This document shows positions 54,672 to 63,113 of a stretch of 64,000 nt of DNA, piece by piece; the stretch's first letter is position 1, and each line of letters begins with the position of its first letter. Position numbers and translations under genes: made by a program. Under the pieces are notes generated by a model that saw only the letters and a list, made by a program, of their open reading frames with translations, was not told the DNA's origin and ran no database searches. Origin of the DNA: Tunturibacter psychrotolerans (GTDB taxonomy: Bacteria; Acidobacteriota; Terriglobia; Terriglobales; Acidobacteriaceae); contig NZ_CP132942.1 of the NCBI RefSeq assembly GCF_040359615.1, forward strand, positions 4,712,001 through 4,776,000, written 5' to 3'.

Positions 54672-57166
54672 TACTTGTTCTTCACCCGCGTCTCCGTGCG
54701 CACGTGCTGCCCCACGCCACTGTCTCCTTCATTAGAAACCACGACGTTCTCATCCCCGGCATGGAATCGCAAAGATGTACCTGTCACGGTCCCTCGCTGG
54801 TCGTCCACAACCTTCGGCAGCACCTTCGCCGTCCCAGTCAAAACAAACATGCCATCACTGGCCGTATACACCAACTGCTCTCCGCTCGCCCGCCTGCCAG
54901 GCTGTTGCATCTCGATATGCCCACTCGCCACAACTCGCTCCACACTGCCGCCCATAAACCCTTCCCCCGCAGCACCCCCCGCAACTGCCGTCTTCGCCGC
55001 CTGCAGATAAACTACAGCCCGCTCCCCCCGCATACTCCCATCAGCGCCATCCACCTGCACCCCGCCCGTGAAGTCTGCCCTCCGCGCTTCATCCGAATAC
55101 ACCAACTCCCGGCTGACCACCCGCACCACGCTCGTCTTCCCACCAACCACCTGTTTGCCAGCCTTGGCCGCCTCTGGTTTCGCGTTAGACCCACCACTCA
55201 CCAACACCGTATGCACCGCCCCGGGAGCACCAAGCCCCTCGCCATGCGCCAGCAGTCTCTTATGTTTCTGTTCAAACTCAATCACCGGAGCATCGACCTG
55301 CGAAGCCCCCTGCCACAATCGCGCAGGCTTGCCAGTCACTCCGTAAAATATCGCTACCTGGGAGTCATGCTTCAGCTCTGCCCTTGCCGCCAGTACGTGC
55401 GCCGGCTCCTGCGCACTGCCCGCCTGACTAAAACTCGCCTTCACCGAACCATCCGCAGTGGCGTCCCCCGTCTTCTGCTCGCTCACCACACGATCCGCCC
55501 AAAGCACACTCGTTCCATCGCTCACCTGCACATTACCGGTCAACGTTGTCCGCTCCAACTCGCCGTCATAAACCGCCCGCTCCGCCGTCACGCGTTCTTC
55601 AACCGGCGCGGCCGAGTCCCCCGGCTTCTTCACCGGCAGCTCCGTCATCACCACATGACCTTGTTCGGTTGCGCTCGAAATTTCATCCGCCCCCTGGCCC
55701 TTGCCGTCCGATCCACGCGTCGCACCCGCAATCACTGGACGGAAGTACGCCACTAAGGAATCCCCAGAGCTCGTTTCGACCACTCCCTTCGCATCCACTC
55801 TGTGCATCGAGGTATGTCCATCTCCGTGCACCTCCGCAAGATGGTCTGCATCTCCCACTCTCACAAAATGAGCCGTCAAAACATCCCCCGCCAAGGAGCT
55901 GCTAGTGGCCCCGCCACCCTTGACAGCCGGATTCATCACCTTAAAATGCGCATTTCCCGTGGCCTTCGCATCTCGCAGCAGCGTCTTCCCCGCTTTATCC
56001 GCAGACAACGCCACATCCATCTGTCCAGCGTTCAACTCGCGCTCTCCCCATGCCTCTCCCGTCGCGTCCGTCCGAACCCGCTCTTTAAAGTGCACCGCGC
56101 CAGTCATCACCACATGCTCCGGGTGACCCGCCTTATCGAACGCAGTCCGTACCTCCGCCGCCTCACCTTTACCCTGTCGCAGCGGTTCATCCGCCGTGTA
56201 CTTCACCCCGCCCTGCATAATCGCCGATTGCGGCTGACTCTGCGCACTCAACGTCATCTCCCCCCGCGGAGCCTCCATCGAGCTGCCTAATCCGTTAGTC
56301 AGCCTCACCTCACCCTCGCCTTCAACCCGCTCAACCGTTCCATCCGGCCTCAGATGCACGACAACATCTCTCGCCTGCGCGGTCTCTCCCGTACCGCCCT
56401 TACCCCCCATCGCGACATACTTCGCCTGAGTCAGTAACGTTCTCTCATGCTGCCGATCCAACTCCGCACGAGAAGCCGTCAACACCACCGGTTTGTCACG
56501 CTCCAGCCCAGTCACCCTCACCGCCGAGTGCAGCACCACTACTCCCGAATCAGAGTTGTAATCCGCCCCCACGGCATGTCCTGTCAGTCCACCTGTCTCA
56601 AACTCGATGTCATTATCCGTCGCCGCCACACCCTGCTTTTGCGAAAACACCAGTCCGCTCGTCGTCACATGAATTAGCCGCCCATCCTTAGCCTCATGCT
56701 CCTGCTTTTGCTCGGGGTTCTGATGCAAATCCTTTCCTGCCGCATAGTCCATCTTCGCGTTTGCATCAGCCGCTGCAGGGGCCTGCAGATCAATATGCAC
56801 CTCCCCATCAGCACGAATGACCTCGTTCTTCTGGTCATACTCAAACTCTTTCCCGTAGATTCGATCGGCCCGATCTTCCTTCCGCCCATACAACACGATT
56901 CCCACGTCATGCAGCGTCACCTTGCCATCCGCGCGTTCCACCGCCTTGGCCGCATGAATCGTGTAGATCGTCCGACCCTGCACCGACTGCGAGTACGTAA
57001 AGCCATTGGTCTCTCGCCGGACATTCACTCCCAGCTTTTTTGGCAGATTCGTCAAGAACCGGTGCGCTCGGTAGTGCGCATACCCCAGAAAAGAAGCGAT
57101 CACCATCACCAACAGGCCCGCGCCCGCCAGCAACCAGACCCGCAGCCGCTCTACCGAAACGTTCAT
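54671..57166 (-). CDS. Fused LptC-LptA (OstA-like) LPS transport protein
   Basis: An 831-residue protein. The N-terminus has one transmembrane helix (about 10-30; [20 protein letters not shown]) and an LptC-like beta domain (about 40-190). The rest is a long series of OstA/LptA-type beta-jellyroll units, for example [30 protein letters not shown] and [19 protein letters not shown]. LptC and LptA form a periplasmic bridge that carries LPS. Here one anchored polypeptide seems to supply both. It is translationally coupled to lptB. An LptD-like N-terminal part is an alternative reading of the repeats. Confidence 0.85.
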   Translation of the reverse strand: MNVSVERLRVWLLAGAGLLVMVIASFLGYAHYRAHRFLTNLPKKLGVNVRRETNGFTYSQSVQGRTIYTIHAAKAVERADGKVTLHDVGIVLYGRKEDRADRIYGKEFEYDQKNEVIRADGEVHIDLQAPAAADANAKMDYAAGKDLHQNPEQKQEHEAKDGRLIHVTTSGLVFSQKQGVAATDNDIEFETGGLTGHAVGADYNSDSGVVVLHSAVRVTGLERDKPVVLTASRAELDRQHERTLLTQAKYVAMGGKGGTGETAQARDVVVHLRPDGTVERVEGEGEVRLTNGLGSSMEAPRGEMTLSAQSQPQSAIMQGGVKYTADEPLRQGKGEAAEVRTAFDKAGHPEHVVMTGAVHFKERVRTDATGEAWGERELNAGQMDVALSADKAGKTLLRDAKATGNAHFKVMNPAVKGGGATSSSLAGDVLTAHFVRVGDADHLAEVHGDGHTSMHRVDAKGVVETSSGDSLVAYFRPVIAGATRGSDGKGQGADEISSATEQGHVVMTELPVKKPGDSAAPVEERVTAERAVYDGELERTTLTGNVQVSDGTSVLWADRVVSEQKTGDATADGSVKASFSQAGSAQEPAHVLAARAELKHDSQVAIFYGVTGKPARLWQGASQVDAPVIEFEQKHKRLLAHGEGLGAPGAVHTVLVSGGSNAKPEAAKAGKQVVGGKTSVVRVVSRELVYSDEARRADFTGGVQVDGADGSMRGERAVVYLQAAKTAVAGGAAGEGFMGGSVERVVASGHIEMQQPGRRASGEQLVYTASDGMFVLTGTAKVLPKVVDDQRGTVTGTSLRFHAGDENVVVSNEGDSGVGQHVRTETRVKNK

Positions 57167-57189
57167 TCACCTTCTATCTTCTCATCTCT

Positions 57190-57395
57190 ACATGTCCTGC
57201 CGGACGGGCCCACTACGCGTGGGGCGGTCACTTCGTGACCTCTGTTCCTTGTCCAGGCGAAACGGTCCTCCCGTTGGTCGGAGGAAAGATGATGTCGACC
57301 AGCGGGAGGCCCGATGCTGCTGATCTTGCCCAGACAGGTATACGCGTCACGAAGTGACCGCCCCACGCGTAGTGGGCCCGTCCGGCAGGACATGT
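57190..57395. repeat. 206-bp element with 50-bp perfect inverted repeats and a nested inverted repeat
   Basis: 57190-57239 and 57346-57395 are exact reverse complements over 50 bases. Inside, 57267-57280 and 57296-57309 form a second 14-bp inverted repeat with one mismatch that is a G-U pair in RNA. Each outer arm also contains small palindromes such as GTCAC-GAA-GTGAC. The element fills the gap between the divergent lptCA gene and an unknown gene. It carries no protein frame of its own. It may be a MITE-like or REP-type element or a strong bidirectional hairpin. Confidence 0.9.
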
Positions 57396-57430
57396 CTTCG
57401 AAGCAGGCCTAAAAGGTCTAAACTGGAGAT

Positions 57431-58141
57431 ATGGCCGATCAGCTCTACCTCAGTCTCTGGTTTCCCAACTTCCGCTTCGAAACCCTCCCTGCGACGATGG
57501 TCTCGGTCATGCGCCAGTTTGCGCTCATCAGCGGAGAAAAGCGCGTAACTGCGGCCAGCGTCTACCCCATCAGCTTCACCGAGGCTCCCACCTACCAGCG
57601 CATCTACGTCAACGACGACCGTGCCGAAGAAAACCAGGACACCTCAGGTTCCATCATCGAAAATGCCGTCGCCGAAGCCACCGAGCAGCTCCACGACGAC
57701 ATGGCCTACGAGTTCGAGATGCGCTGGAAGCTCTGGTCCCCTGAAGTCGCCTCCGGCTACCCCGACATCAATCCCGAATCCGACCCCGACTACGACGTCG
57801 ATCCCGAGTATGAATCCGCCACCCTCGATCCGCTCTGGAAGCTCCAGCCCGCCACCGTCCGCATCCTCGGCTTCGGCCCGAAGTTCGACGACGCCAGCTT
57901 CGACCAGAACGGCCACATCCGCATCGACTTCGGCCTCGACACCCCGTGGCTCGCCGAGACCCTCGAAGACGAGCAACTCAACGAAGACGCCACCAAGCAC
58001 ATCCAGCAAAACGTAGAGATGCTGTTAGCCTTCACCCTCTCGGTCGAAAAAAACTGCGGCATCAGCAGCCGTCTCCTCTGGACCGAATCCGGCGAACCCC
58101 TCGCCCAGAAGCTTATCGACCGTCTGCAACGCGTCAACTAG
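57431..58141 (+). CDS. Conserved hypothetical acidic protein
   Basis: A 236-residue soluble protein I do not recognise. It is acidic, with Asp/Glu/Pro-rich stretches around residues 115-135 (INPESDPDYDVDPEYE). The N-terminus reads DQLYLSLWFPNFRFETLP, and the C-terminal half has FDQNGHIRIDFGLDTPWL and MLLAFTLSVEKNCGI. No signal peptide or membrane segment is seen. Strong codon regularity supports coding. It overlaps the 3' end of the convergent OpgC-like gene by 8 bases. Confidence 0.8.
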   Translation: MADQLYLSLWFPNFRFETLPATMVSVMRQFALISGEKRVTAASVYPISFTEAPTYQRIYVNDDRAEENQDTSGSIIENAVAEATEQLHDDMAYEFEMRWKLWSPEVASGYPDINPESDPDYDVDPEYESATLDPLWKLQPATVRILGFGPKFDDASFDQNGHIRIDFGLDTPWLAETLEDEQLNEDATKHIQQNVEMLLAFTLSVEKNCGISSRLLWTESGEPLAQKLIDRLQRVN

Positions 58142-59315
58142 CACTCTCGGCCACCGCAGCCTGCCCTTGCGTAGCCGCATTTTTCGCCGCTGCAGCCGCA
58201 GCTTTCGCCTCGCTGCGCAGCCTCGCCTCCCGTATTGCCACCAGCATCAGCCCCGCGAAAGTAAGAGACAACATCCCATAAGCCCGCGCACCATGCAGCT
58301 GCGGAACGTCTTCATACAACAGCGCAAGCCCCATGAAGACAAAAAACACGTGTGCGCAAAACACCTGCAGCGACGCCTTCCCCAACGTTAGAAAAGGCTC
58401 AACAGAAATCAGCCGCACTAGATACCGGCGCATCCAGTAACAAACAATGACGAACGCCGTCAGGTTGACCACGCGCATCGGTCCAATCTGCCATTTGTCC
58501 AAGCTAATTCCCAGCGACTCCTGGTTCAACACAGGCCCTAACCAGTGATGCCGCACCGCAAGAAAGAACACGCAAACCACACCGCACACAGCCACTGCAT
58601 ATCCCGGAACCCGCTTCAGCGGCATCTCGCCCTGAACACTCTTCGCCCCCAGCCACAACCCCGCGATCCAAACCCCCTGCCACGCAAACAGATTGAAGGC
58701 GCCAGTCTCCTGCAGCGGAATCTGCAAATGTGTGATCCTCACGATCCACGCATGCACCAGCTCCCTCAATCCGAACTGTGCTGCAATCCAGAGCATCGCG
58801 CTCCCACCCAGCACCCACCTCCAGCCATAGCGCAAGCCAAGCGCCAGCGCCTTCGGTGTCAAAAACATGAACAACACATACATCGGCAAAATATCGAGCA
58901 GCGGAGGACAGTAAATCAGCAGGACTCCTCCGATGATCGCGGTCTTCGGGTGCGCCAGATAAAAATTGATCAGGTTATAGATCGCTGCCCGGTGCGTCTT
59001 CTCCGCAAACAACGCCGCCACGGTAAACGCGAAAGCCAGCATCAACAGGTGATAGCCGTATATCTTCAGCGTCCGTCGCCAAAGCTTCACAATCACACCG
59101 GAAACATCCTCCATCGCCTCCCGCAGATAGACCGTGCCGACTAGCATCGCCGACAAAAACACAAACCCCTCAGCCGAAGACACAAATCCCACCGGCTGAT
59201 TCACAAAGTCGCTGAAGTGTGTCGGCATATGGGTGAACGTCATCCACACCAGGAACAGCCCACGCAGTGCGTCCAGCTCCGGCCTTCTCTGCGTCTTTGG
59301 ATCGCTCACGATCAC
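58134..59315 (-). CDS. OpgC-like membrane acyltransferase
   Basis: A 393-residue protein with about 10 hydrophobic segments. The N-terminus RPELDALRGLFLVWMTFTHM matches the OpgC_C/acyltransferase-3-type family. Other blocks are FGFVSSAEGFVFLSAML-like (here GFVSSAEGFVFLSAML) and LGKASLQVFCAHVFFVF. OpgC adds succinyl groups to periplasmic glucans. The donor and acceptor here are unknown. The tail is an Ala/Lys-rich cytoplasmic helix. Confidence 0.85.
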   Translation of the reverse strand: MIVSDPKTQRRPELDALRGLFLVWMTFTHMPTHFSDFVNQPVGFVSSAEGFVFLSAMLVGTVYLREAMEDVSGVIVKLWRRTLKIYGYHLLMLAFAFTVAALFAEKTHRAAIYNLINFYLAHPKTAIIGGVLLIYCPPLLDILPMYVLFMFLTPKALALGLRYGWRWVLGGSAMLWIAAQFGLRELVHAWIVRITHLQIPLQETGAFNLFAWQGVWIAGLWLGAKSVQGEMPLKRVPGYAVAVCGVVCVFFLAVRHHWLGPVLNQESLGISLDKWQIGPMRVVNLTAFVIVCYWMRRYLVRLISVEPFLTLGKASLQVFCAHVFFVFMGLALLYEDVPQLHGARAYGMLSLTFAGLMLVAIREARLRSEAKAAAAAAKNAATQGQAAVAESAS

Positions 59316-59631
59316 AGGTCAAACCCTCGCCGGAAAAAGGCCACCTTCAGCATAGGCGGTCAGGCAGTAGCGGCATCTCACAAAATTTGCTTCTTATTGA
59401 TCCAGCCAAAAAGCCACTCCACCTCTCAGGATGAGACGTTCGAACAACCAATCCGCTTCAGTCGACCCAACGTTCAAGTCCAAATTTCAAGACCCCGAAA
59501 GGCCCTAGGAAACGAAGAAAACAAAGACGAAGCGCCTTTACGAACTTCATCGAAATCTCTTATGCAATCTTTACGAAAGCAGTGCTGAAATATATCAAGT
59601 CGACGAGAACAAGAGCCGACAGGAGAGTTTG
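59316..59631. other. Divergent intergenic region
   Basis: 316 bases between OpgC-like (minus) and a small protein gene (plus). CTTTACGAA occurs twice (about 45 bases apart, near 59536 and 59570). No further gene is recognised. Confidence 0.4.
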
Positions 59632-59856
59632 ATGAACACCTTCCGCACCCGCAGACCGCTTCTTGTAAACGCAACGCAGTGCCTCCACCCCACCCTCATC
59701 CTTACCGACTCCGGTCAGCGCAAAGCCTATCCCGGCGACTGGATCATCGAAGGCGAAAACCACGAGCGCTACATCGTAGACAACACTTTCTTCCAGCGCA
59801 CCTTCGCCCCCATTCCCTGGGAGTCCTCAAGCGAAGGCCGCCACTACGGCAGCTAA
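59632..59856 (+). CDS. Small conserved protein with PGDWIIEG motif
   Basis: A 74-residue soluble protein: residues about 30-60 read KAYPGDWIIEGENHERYIVD and then NTFFQRTFAP. The PGDW-hydrophobic-G core resembles small domains seen in phage and bacterial proteins of unknown function. The ATG at 59632 has AGGAG 6 bases upstream, while a TTG one codon earlier is less likely. No function is assigned. Confidence 0.7.
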   Translation: MNTFRTRRPLLVNATQCLHPTLILTDSGQRKAYPGDWIIEGENHERYIVDNTFFQRTFAPIPWESSSEGRHYGS

Positions 59857-59942
59857 GCAACTCCTCAAGTCAGAAACCAAACCGTAACCATTACCAACCG
59901 GCCCCGGCCCACGATTCACCAAAGAGAAAAGCGCAGTGTCCT

Positions 59943-60602
59943 ATGGCATTGTCCCCTGTACTAGAACCTCCGAGTTCCCAATCCCCCATCGCGCCAACAG
60001 CACAGACTCCTTTCACTCCATCGCAACACCGCTCCGCCACCCTCCGCAGTGACCTCAAAACCATCTTCCTCAGAACTCGCAAAGCGCAGTTGCAGGACGC
60101 CCGCGCCATCCATCAGCTGATCGACAGCTTCTCTCACGACGGCACCCTCCTTCCCCGCTCCTACGCCGAAATCTGCGCCAACATCCGCACCTTCACTATC
60201 GTCGAAACTCACACCCATCAGTTCCTCGGCTGTGCAGCCCTCCACGTCTATGGCCCGCACCTCGCCGAGATCCGCTCCATCGTCGTCCGTCCCGATATCA
60301 AAGGATGCGGAGCCGGTGGCCAGCTCGTCCACGAACTCATGCGCCAGGCCGAAGCGCGCAGCATCAAGTGCCTCTGCCTCTTCACCCGCATCCCCAACTT
60401 CTTCGAGCACTTCCACTTCAGCACCTACGATCGCCAAGCTTTCAGCGACAAGGTGCTCAAAGACTGCCTCCACTGCGCCCGTCGCCACGCCTGCGACGAG
60501 ACCGCGATGGCATTCGGCGAGCTTCCAACTCCAAGAGATCTGTCACGAACCGACTTCTTCCCACACTATCAACCCACAGAGTTGGTACAACTGCAGGTCT
60601 GA
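59943..60602 (+). CDS. GNAT N-acetyltransferase (ArgA-like short form)
   Basis: A 219-residue protein. After a Pro/Ser-rich N-terminal 40 residues, the GNAT domain shows LRTRKAQLQDARAIHQLIDS, FLGCAALHVYGPHLAEIRSI, VVRPDIKGCGAGGQLVHELM, and the tail LFTRIPNFFEHFHFS. This pattern resembles the acetyltransferase half of N-acetylglutamate synthase, the first step of arginine synthesis. A different acyl-acceptor is possible. The ATG at 59943 lacks a strong ribosome-binding site. Confidence 0.8.
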   Translation: MALSPVLEPPSSQSPIAPTAQTPFTPSQHRSATLRSDLKTIFLRTRKAQLQDARAIHQLIDSFSHDGTLLPRSYAEICANIRTFTIVETHTHQFLGCAALHVYGPHLAEIRSIVVRPDIKGCGAGGQLVHELMRQAEARSIKCLCLFTRIPNFFEHFHFSTYDRQAFSDKVLKDCLHCARRHACDETAMAFGELPTPRDLSRTDFFPHYQPTELVQLQV

Positions 60603-60678
60603 CCAATCACCCGGAAGTGTCATTCAAGGCACTGCCTTTTCAGGTTACCCTTGCCGTCAACAGTTTGGATCATGCATC

Positions 60679-60708
60679 ATGACAAACATCGTAAAACCCG
60701 CGTAGAAT
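60679..60708 (+). promoter_or_regulatory. Sigma-70 promoter of the small membrane protein
   Basis: ATGACA (60679-60684), an 18-base spacer and TAGAAT (60703-60708). Transcription would begin about 112 bases before the small protein start codon, leaving a substantial leader. Confidence 0.5.
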
Positions 60709-60826
60709 GGCAACCTTCACCGCATTCTTCGCATCCCGCAACCAGTAGCTTTATGCGAAACAGAACCTTGCAGTCTTTGTCTAAACGTTCTGCCGGAGCA
60801 AACGAAGTTCGAACAGGAAAAACAAG

Positions 60827-61003
60827 ATGAACTACATTGACTCACCACAGATCGCACCCACGTTCCAGTCCAACTCCCGCGCCGAAGACGGTCAACTCGA
60901 CTGCAGTCGCTGGAGTGGCCTCTGCGAAGGTGTCCTCATACCTTTGGGCTCGCTCTTCGCAGTCTTCCTCCTCATGCTCGGCGTCATGCTCATCACCACC
61001 TAG
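60827..61003 (+). CDS. 58-residue membrane protein
   Basis: A short frame with a polar N-terminal half (residues 1-32, with two cysteines in CSRWSGLC) and a C-terminal hydrophobic helix reading LIPLGSLFAVFLLMLGVMLI, ending in Thr-Thr. AGGA lies 8 bases before the ATG, and a good promoter is upstream. It overlaps the 3' end of glyS on the other strand by four bases. It is probably a real small protein; no family is recognised. Confidence 0.6.
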   Translation: MNYIDSPQIAPTFQSNSRAEDGQLDCSRWSGLCEGVLIPLGSLFAVFLLMLGVMLITT

Positions 61004-63111
61004 CCTGAGACCACAATCTCCGAAAAGTCAGCGATCCCGGAGAAGTCTCCCAGCACCTTCTCGAGCAGCGCCAACCGATTCGCCCGCACAGCCTCATCGG
61101 GCGACATCACCATCACCGCCTCGAAGAATGCATCCACCTGAGGCCGCAGCATAGCAATCTGCTCCAGTGCGGCGGTGTAGCTCTCATTCCCGCGCAGCGC
61201 ACTCACCTTCTCCGCCAACTCCGCCGACTTCTCCGCCAGCGCCTTCTCCGTAGGCTCCGTCAGCAGCCCTTCATTAACACCCGGCGCCGCCGCGATATCC
61301 TTCTCTCTGGCCTGGGAAAGAATATTCTTCATCCGCTTGAACGCCGCGGTCACCGCAGCAAAATCTTCCGACCCACGCACTGACGTAACCGCCTTCGCGC
61401 GCGCAACGGCATCCCTTACATCGCTCGCACCAGCCGCCAGCACCGCCTTCACAATGTCATAAGCCTGCCCGTGCACCTCGCGAAGATAAAACTCCAGCCG
61501 CTCCGCATAAAACCCTCGGGTCTTCGCAGCAACAGCAACGTCATCGGTGCCGAGCGCCGAAATCTCATCCAGCGAAAGCGCCAACTCCACCGTCGTCTCC
61601 GCCAAAATCTTCACAATCCCATTCGCCGCTCTGCGCAACGCAAACGGATCCTTCGACCCTGTAGGCTCCAGCCCCAACCCAAACATCCCGGCAATCGTAT
61701 CCGCCTTGTCAGCTACCGCCAACAGCGCACCTTCCACCGTCCTCGGAACTACATCTTCCATCGACTCAGGCTTGTACTGGTCGTAAATCGCATCTCCCAC
61801 CGCCGCCGGAAAGCCCTGAGCCCGCGCATATAGCCCGCCCACAACACCCTGCAGCTCCGTAAACTCCTTCACCAACTCCGCAGTAAGGTCGGCCTTTGCC
61901 AGCAATGCCGCAGTATCGAGCGACACAGCATCCACCGCAACTCCTCGCGCAGCAACCAGCCCCGCAAGGCCGGAGGCAACCTTCCGCACCCGCTCCGACT
62001 TCGCAAAGTAGCTCCCTAAGTCCTTCTGAAAGGTCACGTTCTCGAGCAACGAAACCCGGTCCATCAACGACACCCGCTGATCGAACTCCCAGAAAAATCT
62101 CGCATCATTAAACCGCGCTCTCAGCACCCGCTCATTGCCATGCCGAATCACTGCGACCCCAGCCTCATCGGCCTCCGTGTTCAACACCGCCAGAAAGTGC
62201 GGAGCCAACTTCCCGTCCTTATCCTCCACCGCAAAGTAGTTCTGGTGATCCCGCATCACCGTCACCAGAACCTCCTCCGGCAGTGCCAGATACTCTTTCT
62301 CAAACCCACCCAGCAGCACCGATGGCCACTCTGTCAACTGCGTCAGTTTATCGACAAGCTCATGATCCTCACGCCACCGCAACCCCGCACCGTCGGAATC
62401 GCCAGCCCGCGTTACCTTATCCAGAGCCTTCCGAATCTTCTGCCGCCGCACCTCAACCTCAGCAATCACGAAGCCGCCAAGCAGCGTATCCTCATAATCA
62501 CCGGGAGCCTTCAACAAAATCTCCTGCTCCCCAAACAGAACCCGGTGCCCATACGTAACCTTCCCTGCTACATATCCACCAAATTCCACTGGCACCGGCT
62601 CCGAGCCCAGCATTGCGACCATCCAACGCACCGGCCGTACGAACCTCTCCGGTCGCCCCGCGCGCCAGTACATATTCTTGGCCCAGTAGATCCCAGCCAA
62701 CTCCTTCGGCATCTCTCCGGCAATAACCTCCACCGCACCCCGCCCAGCCTTCGCCGAGGTCGCCGCAAGATACTCCCCTTTGGCATTGGTAATCGTCTTC
62801 AACCCGGCAACATCCACACCGGCCTTCTTCGCAAACGCAACCGCCGCAGGCGTCGCCACACCATCCTTGTAGGCCACCTTCACCGAAGGCCCCACCAACT
62901 CCTCAGCCACATCCTCCTGCCGCTCCGCAACACCCGAGACCCGCACCGCCAGCCGCCGCGGCGTAGCGAAACTCTTCGCCACCGCACCCGATCGCACCAG
63001 CCGCTCGCGCTCCAGCATCTTCACCACGCGCTGCTCCAGCTCCATCTGCGCTCCTGCAATCATCCGCGCCGGAACCTCTTCCAATCCAATCTCAAACAGA
63101 AAATCCGCCAT
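61000..63111 (-). CDS. glyS: Glycyl-tRNA synthetase beta subunit
   Basis: A 703-residue subunit of the alpha2beta2 glycyl-tRNA synthetase. It starts DFLFEIGLEEVPARMIAGAQ and has family blocks such as YWAKNMYWRAGRPERFVRPV, ALPEEVLVTVMRDHQNYFAV, DPFALRRAANGIVKIL, and a C-terminal VMVMSPDEAVRANRLALLEK. The beta subunit binds tRNA-Gly. It begins 2 bases after glyQ, the usual order. Confidence 0.95.
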   Translation of the reverse strand: MADFLFEIGLEEVPARMIAGAQMELEQRVVKMLERERLVRSGAVAKSFATPRRLAVRVSGVAERQEDVAEELVGPSVKVAYKDGVATPAAVAFAKKAGVDVAGLKTITNAKGEYLAATSAKAGRGAVEVIAGEMPKELAGIYWAKNMYWRAGRPERFVRPVRWMVAMLGSEPVPVEFGGYVAGKVTYGHRVLFGEQEILLKAPGDYEDTLLGGFVIAEVEVRRQKIRKALDKVTRAGDSDGAGLRWREDHELVDKLTQLTEWPSVLLGGFEKEYLALPEEVLVTVMRDHQNYFAVEDKDGKLAPHFLAVLNTEADEAGVAVIRHGNERVLRARFNDARFFWEFDQRVSLMDRVSLLENVTFQKDLGSYFAKSERVRKVASGLAGLVAARGVAVDAVSLDTAALLAKADLTAELVKEFTELQGVVGGLYARAQGFPAAVGDAIYDQYKPESMEDVVPRTVEGALLAVADKADTIAGMFGLGLEPTGSKDPFALRRAANGIVKILAETTVELALSLDEISALGTDDVAVAAKTRGFYAERLEFYLREVHGQAYDIVKAVLAAGASDVRDAVARAKAVTSVRGSEDFAAVTAAFKRMKNILSQAREKDIAAAPGVNEGLLTEPTEKALAEKSAELAEKVSALRGNESYTAALEQIAMLRPQVDAFFEAVMVMSPDEAVRANRLALLEKVLGDFSGIADFSEIVVSG

Positions 63112-63113
63112 CT

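Noticed and set aside
54704..55756. 350-codon plus-strand frame opposite lptCA
   Set aside because: Arg/His/Pro-rich antisense shadow of the LptC-LptA gene.
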